From contig JASHYV010000072.1 in assembly GCA_030064695.1 (NCBI GenBank), positions 1 through 14,971 of the forward strand: DNA of 14,971 nt, in the 5' to 3' direction. Each line of letters begins with the position of its first letter. Position 1 is the first letter of the stretch. Positions 9,001 to 13,688 of this stretch are shown one piece after another. Origin of the DNA: Thermoplasmata archaeon (GTDB lineage Archaea > Thermoplasmatota > Thermoplasmata > UBA184). Under the pieces are notes generated by a model. It saw only the letters and a program-made list of their open reading frames with translations, ran no database searches and had not been told where the DNA came from. The translations under genes and the position numbers were made by a program.

Positions 9001-9698
9001 GGGCGGCGATCCCGAACCTGTACGGAGTGTACCTCTCGGACTCGGCGCTGCAGACCGCGTATCCGAACGTGCAGACGTCGATGGCGTCGTTCGAGAGCCT
9101 CGTGAACTGGGCGGGGTCGGTGGTGCGCGGTGGGACGTCCGACCCGAACAACGTGACGCTGGTGCCGTATGGGTACTGGTACGACCTGATGAGCGTGTAC
9201 GACCAGCGCGGGGACCTGCAGTATGCGTTCGTCAACGCGTTCACCGTGCAGGCGAACTACACGGCGCTGCTCTCGTGGGCGGGCCAGGTGGTCACTAACG
9301 TGTACCCCGACGGGGACTCGGGACTGCTGGCGTCGTACGGCTACTACTACGATCTGGCGTATGTGTACAACAGTCGCGGGGACCTGCAGGCGGCGTTCCC
9401 CAACGCGTTGACGACGCCGTCGGAGTGGAACGCGCTGCTGATCTGGGCGGGCGAAGTGGCCACGAACGCGTTCACGGACAGCTCCGCTTCCACGCTGGCG
9501 CCGTACAACTACTACTACGTGCTGGCGTTCGTGTACAACAGCCGCGGCGACCTGCAGGCGGCGTATCCGAACGCGCTCACCAGTGGAGCCTCGTGGGCGG
9601 AGCTGGTGACGTGGGCGCAGAATGTGGTGAACCACAAGTTCCCGGACTCCTCGTACGCGACGCTGCTCCCGTACGCGGCGGAGTACAACGCGCTGTAG
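6015..9698 (+). CDS. Secreted thermopsin-like acid protease with NosD-like beta-helix, ETGL domain and four 56-aa repeats
   Basis: This 1227-residue protein starts with a signal peptide (about 1-36), followed by a Ser/Ala/Thr-rich stretch. The thermopsin domain (peptidase A5, about 115-450) shows EPTGVDYAG, then FWVQNVISYDSNNDTISF and VDDTWNFT (about 235-260), as in Sulfolobus thermopsin. The family acts at acid pH outside the cell. Next come a beta-rich segment (460-560) with GVYTPLWALNNGQLAGIS, a right-handed beta-helix of NosD type (about 565-870; NDLIMSNTF, NVVWGNTF, DLIYNNNF, GGNYYWNLG), an AETGLLAGLTWSVTL domain (918-988) and four 56-residue repeats (1008-1227). There is no C-terminal membrane segment, unlike many archaeal thermopsins. 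It is paralogous to the protein at 10858-13500, which lacks the repeats. The family call is firm; the catalytic residues of A5 peptidases are not ones I can point to with certainty. Confidence 0.9.
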   Translation: MKPLAWRKPFAVLVTVILVGMGLVALSGPLAGASAGTALALVTSPSPGATSAVASSATGTNPASSVSAPTVEAATPAICSSLLSVNNDPDYATFVSHVGTLARDATADGLPAADLHLPYTGTYADQTVNGVSTAGSQLDNECVAGAQAAGQTEPTGVDYAGTIDNATGVHDVTLDSNSVAGILTVNSQPQSFYPGSGTPTQWGGQENVVLPNVTILGKECPGASCSASGTGNYAFWVQNVISYDSNNDTISFVDDTWNFTSGSSEMFNSSLVDWSPTGSNYTGVWVAYSPYFYMPPPFTVTTYVNTSVNSAGDEILWYNYSIASPTRDINNGNYDYLVFNSQPLTGGPIALNPPDFEASAHSHHEVTEGYEFDAFIGADDGANNLILSANATMQVQYCVQLPYCTPTSFAYASVPAAVNYGMQTGEQTTGVAVNYVGTTADLVSGPLVTHGLWNYTGQTGVNPGSVAVTNDITVSGAPEGTLATQPYVFVWLENTNYTSQGYQWAPDVATWYLMPDTYNYEIMLADYTQQNGTFKVVASPLTLTVTLPYNHQMGVYTPLWALNNGQLAGISSSGSGTVSSQYVLFNNPTTTYFGFTAGNLSSNFYSKDDYSFPSYAGLLIEHTTAYVDATDLPAFSVTHTTTAYYLGLELFYTSHVTIANDANLRGWPSWEEISFYATVPATQNPAPQAELFVWNSTNDLIMSNTFVGTKTTSGSYVAPDGIVLYGGGDNVVWGNTFRDPYGVAFGTTYAGIGLAEANDLIYNNNFSVDNPVVYLPYNWANVADCLPQYLGGCGYNQDDNGWFYNVQANVIGDTWNVTPQAASNVANTVNGFALSGNILGAGETTQGGNYYWNLGTSPNNYTTTPYVSRFYYSDWSYVFPLGCGTIQAPGAPCGTPPPIVGAYENGIQTGGDYAAYGPTVHFAETGLLAGLTWSVTLGTATQSSTGSSTTFDVAYGTYAYTITAPIGYTVSVSSGSLLASGYRTVSLTFTPWTTGGAAIPNLYGVYLSDSALQTAYPNVQTSMASFESLVNWAGSVVRGGTSDPNNVTLVPYGYWYDLMSVYDQRGDLQYAFVNAFTVQANYTALLSWAGQVVTNVYPDGDSGLLASYGYYYDLAYVYNSRGDLQAAFPNALTTPSEWNALLIWAGEVATNAFTDSSASTLAPYNYYYVLAFVYNSRGDLQAAYPNALTSGASWAELVTWAQNVVNHKFPDSSYATLLPYAAEYNAL
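9036..9695 (+). repeat. Four tandem 56-residue repeats closing the first thermopsin protein
   Basis: Units start at 9036, 9204, 9372 and 9540. Three are exactly 56 codons and the last has 52 before the stop. They match the repeats of the preceding gene position by position: [SQ]-R-G-D-L-Q-x-A-[FY], L-L-x-W-A-x-x-V, D-S-S-x-x-T-L-x-P-Y-x-x-Y-Y, and a terminal L-L-P-Y-A. Units 3 and 4 are nearly identical around their start (YNSRGDLQAA in both), including at base level, which points to a recent duplication. Codon use here is strongly shifted to G-ending codons. By hand count about 28 of 31 alanine codons are GCG and about 17 of 19 valine codons are GTG, unlike the matching repeats of the preceding gene. 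Confidence 0.93.
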
Positions 9699-9720
9699 GG
9701 ATCGAGAGGGTCGGCGCGTC

Positions 9721-9744
9721 GCGCCCCCGGGCGACCGGGGGCGC
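9721..9744 (+). terminator. Strong hairpin with GCGA tetraloop and pyrimidine tract
   Basis: The sequence gcgcccccgg (9721-9730) pairs perfectly with ccgggggcgc (9735-9744), closed by a GNRA-type loop, gcga. A run of C and T (about 9750-9767) follows. It starts 22 bases after the stop of the first thermopsin gene. Archaeal termination depends mainly on U-rich tracts, so the hairpin may instead protect the 3' end of the message. Either way it marks the end of that transcription unit. Confidence 0.6.
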
Positions 9745-9869
9745 CCGAACCCCTTCCTCTTCTTCGGTGAGACTCAAGGCGCGCCCCGGCCGAAGCCGGT
9801 GCTGGCTGACGTGGGTTCGTGACCGGGAGCAGCGGCGACCCACTTCCGATGGCGCGCGGCCAAGTAAGA

Positions 9870-9880
9870 CTTATTACTTA
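9870..9880 (+). promoter_or_regulatory. TATA box of the HEPN-MNT operon
   Basis: The sequence cttattactta is the clearest TATA-like box in the window. Its centre lies 25 bases before the GTG at 9900, which supports leaderless transcription from that GTG. The box is close to palindromic (taagacttattactta contains taag and ctta arms), so it could also be an operator for the zinc-ribbon antitoxin (inference). Confidence 0.65.
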
Positions 9881-9899
9881 GAACTCCGAGTCCACCAGA

Positions 9900-10343
9900 G
9901 TGACGAATCTGCTGGAACCGGACCGCTTGGCCGGATGCTTTCGTTGTGGCTACGTCTGGCGGCCTCGCTCTCCCTCACCGAGGCTGTGTCCGAGATGCAA
10001 GTCGACGCTCTGGGATGTTCCCAAGTTGCAGCCGATCGCGCGCGGTCGAGGTCTTGGCGTGGCTCAGGTGCTGGGACCGAAACGCGCAGAGCTGATGGTC
10101 GCACTTCAAGCCCACAAGGCCCGCAATCCGCGCGTCTTCGGGTCCGTGCGACGTTCCGAGGCCAGCTCGAAGAGCGACGTGGACCTGTTGGTTGACTTCG
10201 ACCCGGGCGCGACGGCCTTCGACCAGGTCGCCCTGATCGAAGAACTGAGCAAGCTGCTCGGAAGACGCGTCGAGGTCGTCGAGCCCGCGGGATTGCACTG
10301 GCTCATCCGGGCCCAGGTCCTGTTCGAGGCGGTGCCCGTTTGA
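9900..10343 (+). CDS. mntA: MNT-type nucleotidyltransferase antitoxin with N-terminal zinc ribbon
   Basis: This 147-residue protein has two parts. Residues 13-33 form a zinc ribbon, C-x2-C-x13-C-x2-C (Cys13, 16, 30, 33), with the flanks GYVWRPR and KSTLWDVP. Residues about 55-147 are a minimal nucleotidyltransferase with the exact signature G-S-x10-D-x-D (Gly81, Ser82, Asp93, Asp95) and a later R-R-V-E-V-V strand in which Glu125 holds the third acidic position. In HEPN-MNT systems such as MntA-HepT, the MNT protein neutralises the toxin by adding AMP groups to a tyrosine. The start is GTG, supported by the TATA box 25 bases upstream. The stop overlaps the start of the toxin gene. The zinc ribbon is an addition to the minimal family and may bind DNA or RNA, for example for autoregulation (inference). 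Confidence 0.88.
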   Translation: MTNLLEPDRLAGCFRCGYVWRPRSPSPRLCPRCKSTLWDVPKLQPIARGRGLGVAQVLGPKRAELMVALQAHKARNPRVFGSVRRSEASSKSDVDLLVDFDPGATAFDQVALIEELSKLLGRRVEVVEPAGLHWLIRAQVLFEAVPV

Positions 10344-10678
10344 CGGATCGGCGCGGTGACGAACTTCGGCTCAGCGACATGCTCCGATCGATCGAGCGAC
10401 TCTCGTCGATCCTCGACGCGGGGTACGAGGCCTTCTCAGAGTCGTGGTTGAGCCAAAGTGCGGCGATTCGGGAGCTCGAGATCCTCGGAGAGGCAGCGGG
10501 ACGAGTAAGCGGAGAGCTCCGCCGTGCGCACCCGGAGATCGAATGGACCCGGATGCGGGGCTTCAGTTCCTTCGCGAAGCACGAATATTGGCGGGTCCGG
10601 CCCCAGTTGGTCTGGGACGCGATCGTCGAGATGCCCCGACTCCGGGACCGCATCAAGAACGTCACCGCGAACCGCTGA
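10340..10678 (+). CDS. hepT: HEPN-domain toxin, HepT/DUF86 family
   Basis: This 112-residue, mostly helical protein matches HepT: LSDMLRSIERL at the start (11-21), AAIRELEILGEAAGRVS (41-57), then W-T-R-M-R-G-F-S-S-F-A-K-H-E-Y (69-83) and VWDAIVEMPRLRDRI at the end. HepT proteins are RNases using an R-x4-6-H motif and are paired with MNT antitoxins. His81 and the tyrosine of H-x-Y (Tyr83), the position AMPylated in characterised pairs, are present. The usual Arg five residues before His is Ser76, and the nearest upstream Arg is Arg73, giving R-x7-H. TTG 10340 overlaps the antitoxin stop (TTGA) and is preferred because LSDML matches the family N-terminus. ATG 10379 would remove that part. It is translationally coupled to the antitoxin. 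Confidence 0.85.
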   Translation: MTDRRGDELRLSDMLRSIERLSSILDAGYEAFSESWLSQSAAIRELEILGEAAGRVSGELRRAHPEIEWTRMRGFSSFAKHEYWRVRPQLVWDAIVEMPRLRDRIKNVTANR

Positions 10679-10857
10679 TTCGCCGCTCGTGAGCGGGAGC
10701 GCGCCCCTGCTCCTTGTCCCTTCCGTGCGTGGAGACGGCGACCACCCCCCACCGATTGTCCCGCTCGCTCCTCGGCGGACGGGGGACCAGACGTCGACCC
10801 GCGACTTCGAAAGGGTTTATGGGCCTCCCGGCTACCCGCCCAGCAGGTCCGTGTGCC
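10679..10857 (+). other. Intergenic region between the HEPN-MNT pair and the second thermopsin gene
   Basis: No gene is supported in these 179 bases. A short inverted repeat (ccgct/agcgg, 10683-10687 with 10692-10696) lies just after the toxin stop, followed by a C/T-rich stretch, and may be a weak terminator. The promoter of the next gene lies near the right end. Confidence 0.4.
10815..10822 (+). promoter_or_regulatory. TATA-like box for the second thermopsin gene
   Basis: The sequence gtttatgg is preceded by the purine-rich cgaaag, which fits a TFB-recognition element. Its centre lies about 40 bases before ATG 10858, predicting a leader of about 15 bases. Confidence 0.5.
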
Positions 10858-13500
10858 ATGATGCGAACGTGGATCGTGTGCGCCCTGGTCGTCGCTGCTT
10901 GCGCCCTGCTGCTGACCTCTGCCTCCACGGCCCCGGTGTCGGGACGCACCTCCGACGCCTCCGCAGGCACCGGCCCGTCGACTACGGCGACTAGGTCCTC
11001 GGCAGCTTCCGCCGCGTCGGGCACGCCCTCGGCCTCGTCCGCGGGGACCGCGCGCGAGCAAACGATCCTTCGTGAGTTGCGCGGTTCCGGGATCCCGAGC
11101 TCGGACATCCACCTTCCCGATCTCTCGGTCGGTGAGCCCTATGCCGGCGAGGTGGTCGCTCCGACCTACTCGGCCGCGCCTGCGCCCATGGGCGTCGCGG
11201 ACCTGGGCCTCACGAACGTCTCGGGAAGACTCACCGGTTCCGTTCTCGACACCGCGAGCGTGGAAGGCTCGATCACGCTCAACAATGCGCTCTCGGTCAA
11301 TGTGGACGGCGATGGACCCGACATGTTCGGCATCCAGCTGAACGCCGTCGTCACCGGAATCACGCTGTTCGGGAACTCGTCGAACCAGTTCTGGATGCAG
11401 AACTTCGTGAGCTACACCCCCTCGTCCGGTGAGCTCGTCTTTGGAGACAACGTCTGGAACTTCTCGAACTACGACGCGTACATCTCTCCCAATGTGTTCT
11501 ACGCCACGGGGCCGAACGGCACGCTCTACGCGCCCGTCTACTACTACGCCGTGGGACCGACCTTCACGATCCATTATCCGTTCACGGTCACCTTCTACGA
11601 GAACTCGACCGTGCTCTTCGACCGCCCGGCCGTCTACTTCAACTACACCGTCTCGAACAGCACGATGCGGGTCTCCGGCTCGTACGACTACGTGGTGTTC
11701 AACGCCACCGCTGGGAGGGTGCGCCACGCGTACCCGGCCGGCGAGTTCCAGATCAACGGGAACACCATCGACCCGGTTGGGCTGCCCAACGACCTCGAGC
11801 TGGACGTCGTCGGGAATGACGACGGCGACACGACCACCTTCTACCAGATGGACGCCACGCTGTCGATCGCCACCTGGGACTCCGCCACGAACTCCTATGT
11901 GCCGGTGCGATCGGCCATGGACGCCGGTTCGGAGACCGGGGAGACGAGCGATGGAGTCGACGTGTCGTACTCGGGCTCCGCGCCGGTCGCGACCATGCGC
12001 CTCGGCCCATCCTTCCTCTACGGACTCTGGGGCATGTCCAAGTCGTCCGGCGCCCGCACTGTAGTCCAGAAGCTCAACCCGGCGGGCACATTCATTTTCG
12101 TGAACCCGGGTACGACCGAGAACGCGAGCGCAGCCCAATGGGTGATGTCCTCCCCGACGGGCTCGACCACCTTCTACGTGCCCAACGGTGGCTCGTACTG
12201 GATTGAGTACCTGCTGTCCGAGCGGGACCCGGGCCACCTGCAGTTGAGCGGATCGGCCAACTCTACCACGACGACGTCGTTCACGGGGACGTACAATTCC
12301 GCGGAGGGCGTCTACACGCCGCTCATCGCCTTCGGAAACGGCGAGCTGTCCAGCATCTCCTCGGGAGGCACGGGTACTGCGGCCAACCCGTACGTGCTCT
12401 ACAACAACGAGTACGGCACCATCGATCCGCAGTTCGCCGCCTGGAACGACTTCCAGTTCCCGGTATTCCCGGGGGTCCTGCTCATCGGGACCACCGACTA
12501 CGTGACGGTGACCCCGCCCTCCTTCGAGATCGAGTACCCGTCGTGGATGACGGCGGAGATCGAGGCCTACGGTCTGCCGTCCACGAACAACCTCCAGCTC
12601 CAGTTCTGGGAGACGAGCCACGTTCGAGTGATGGGAGGAACGATCTCGGGTTGGCTCTCGGCGTTCCTCGTGGGCTTCCCCGAGGGATCCGTGATGTTCT
12701 GGAACTCCACGGACAACCTGGTCGCGGGCTCGACCTTCCAGGATGAGGGGGACGCGATCGTACTGTACGGGGGCACCTCGAACACCATCTGGGGGAACTC
12801 GTTCTACACCGCGACCACCTCGGCGAGCGACCCCGCGGACGTGCTCAACTCGGGGAACCTCACGCAGGCCGTCAATGAGTCGGAGTCGGGCGACCTGATC
12901 TACAACAACTACGTGGACGTGCCGTTCCCGGCGATCACCCCGACCTATGACCCGCTCTCCTGCCAGATCGAGTGCGAGCCGGCGACGTACGTGGACACTT
13001 GGAACGTGAGCCTGCAGCCCGCGTCCGACGTCCGGGTGGTGGACGGGGTGAGCCTCTCCGGCAGCATCCTCGGCTTGAAGACCGAGGGCGGCAACTACTG
13101 GTCCAATTACGGCACGCAGTCCGACCCCTACGCGGTCCTGCCGTACAACAACGGTGGCAACATCGCGGTCGGCGGCGACTACCTGCCGCTGGAGCCGTTC
13201 GCGCTGTACAGCCTCGTCGTCACGGAGACCGGACTCCCGCGGGGAACGTCCTGGTCCGTGACGCTCGGGGGCATCACCGAGAACTCGACGACCAACACCA
13301 TCGTCTTCGCCGACCCGGCCGGCGCCTACGGGTTCCAGGTGGCCGAAATCCACGGCTTCACGGCCTCGCCGAGCCGTGGGTCGATCGAGATCGGCAAGGG
13401 GAGTTCGGAGCTCACGATCGTATTCTCGCGCGGCGGGGGCTTTGCTCCGAGCCTGGGTCTACAGTTCGCGTCCTTGGTCTCGAAACGGATTGGGTCGTGA
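10858..13500 (+). CDS. Secreted thermopsin-like acid protease with NosD-like beta-helix and ETGLP domain
   Basis: This 880-residue protein starts at ATG 10858 because a signal peptide (MMRTWIVCALVVAACALLL) begins there. The open frame extends 48 codons further upstream, but that part lacks a signal and contains the TATA box. A Ser/Thr/Ala-rich stretch (30-65) is followed by the thermopsin domain (about 78-395): APAPMGVADLGL (107-118), FGIQLNAVV (157-165), FWMQNFVSY (178-186), VFGDNVWNFS (194-203). Then come the beta segment with GVYTPLIAFGNGELSSIS (484-501), a NosD-type beta-helix (about 505-780; NLVAGSTF, NTIWGNSF, DLIYNNY, GGNYWSNYG) and a TETGLPRGTSWSVTLGG domain (789-805). The protein ends about 22 residues after the last strand, with no membrane anchor and no 56-residue repeats. 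The order matches the thermopsin at 6015-9698, so they are paralogues separated by the toxin-antitoxin pair. Confidence 0.9.
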   Translation: MMRTWIVCALVVAACALLLTSASTAPVSGRTSDASAGTGPSTTATRSSAASAASGTPSASSAGTAREQTILRELRGSGIPSSDIHLPDLSVGEPYAGEVVAPTYSAAPAPMGVADLGLTNVSGRLTGSVLDTASVEGSITLNNALSVNVDGDGPDMFGIQLNAVVTGITLFGNSSNQFWMQNFVSYTPSSGELVFGDNVWNFSNYDAYISPNVFYATGPNGTLYAPVYYYAVGPTFTIHYPFTVTFYENSTVLFDRPAVYFNYTVSNSTMRVSGSYDYVVFNATAGRVRHAYPAGEFQINGNTIDPVGLPNDLELDVVGNDDGDTTTFYQMDATLSIATWDSATNSYVPVRSAMDAGSETGETSDGVDVSYSGSAPVATMRLGPSFLYGLWGMSKSSGARTVVQKLNPAGTFIFVNPGTTENASAAQWVMSSPTGSTTFYVPNGGSYWIEYLLSERDPGHLQLSGSANSTTTTSFTGTYNSAEGVYTPLIAFGNGELSSISSGGTGTAANPYVLYNNEYGTIDPQFAAWNDFQFPVFPGVLLIGTTDYVTVTPPSFEIEYPSWMTAEIEAYGLPSTNNLQLQFWETSHVRVMGGTISGWLSAFLVGFPEGSVMFWNSTDNLVAGSTFQDEGDAIVLYGGTSNTIWGNSFYTATTSASDPADVLNSGNLTQAVNESESGDLIYNNYVDVPFPAITPTYDPLSCQIECEPATYVDTWNVSLQPASDVRVVDGVSLSGSILGLKTEGGNYWSNYGTQSDPYAVLPYNNGGNIAVGGDYLPLEPFALYSLVVTETGLPRGTSWSVTLGGITENSTTNTIVFADPAGAYGFQVAEIHGFTASPSRGSIEIGKGSSELTIVFSRGGGFAPSLGLQFASLVSKRIGS

Positions 13501-13529
13501 CGCAGCAGGACGCATCGCGATAGACCGAT

Positions 13530-13570
13530 CTCGTGGCTGCAAGTGCGGTTGCAGCGCATACGGCCACGAG
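13530..13570 (+). terminator. Two-tier hairpin after the second thermopsin gene
   Basis: The sequence ctcgtggc (13530-13537) pairs perfectly with gccacgag (13563-13570). Inside it, tgcaa (13538-13542) pairs with ttgca (13549-13553) around a six-base loop, leaving a nine-base bulge on the 3' side. No U-rich tract follows, so it may be a 3'-end stabiliser, a regulatory element or a small structured RNA rather than a classical terminator. Confidence 0.4.
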
Positions 13571-13607
13571 AGGCGGAGGCTCACGCCCGGACGAGCGAAG
13601 GGATCCG

Positions 13608-13626
13608 CCGCGCGTCGCTCGCGCGG
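13608..13626 (+). terminator. GC-rich hairpin in the same intergenic region
   Basis: The sequence ccgcgcg (13608-13614) pairs with cgcgcgg (13620-13626) around the loop tcgct. It is followed by actccccgcggg and no poly-U. Hairpins of this size are not rare in DNA this GC-rich, so the function is uncertain. Confidence 0.3.
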
Positions 13627-13653
13627 ACTCCCCGCGGGCGCCGATGCCGTTGG

Positions 13654-13661
13654 GCTTAAGG
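13654..13661 (+). promoter_or_regulatory. TATA-like box for the FG-GAP protein gene
   Basis: The sequence gcttaagg has its centre about 31 bases before ATG 13689, which predicts a leader of only a few bases. Confidence 0.5.
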
Positions 13662-13688
13662 AGAGGTCAGCGGTCGGGATGCTGACCG

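Larger units (their letters stand above)
13501..13688 (+). other. Structured intergenic region before the FG-GAP protein gene
   Basis: No gene is supported in these 188 bases. The region holds two strong hairpins (annotated separately) and a TATA-like box near its right end. I looked for a tRNA and found no T-arm or matching acceptor stem. Confidence 0.5.

Noticed and set aside
9204..9560. R-G-D triplets in three repeats of the thermopsin tail, as possible integrin-binding motifs
   Set aside because: The same position is R-P-D, R-T-D or R-A-D in the neighbouring gene, so it is a variable repeat position and not a conserved RGD signal.
5112..9695. The direct repeats as a possible CRISPR array or recombination element
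   Set aside because: The repeats are coding, in phase, 168 bases long without spacers, and conserved at protein rather than base level.
10714..10857. A 48-codon upstream extension of the second thermopsin gene
   Set aside because: It contains the TATA box and has no signal peptide, while a typical signal peptide begins at ATG 10858.
9699..10857. Insertion-sequence ends or an integrase around the toxin-antitoxin pair
   Set aside because: No transposase or integrase frame and no convincing terminal inverted or direct repeats were seen by eye.
13501..13688. A tRNA or other known RNA gene in the structured intergenic region
   Set aside because: I could not find a T-arm, anticodon arm and acceptor stem in a consistent arrangement.
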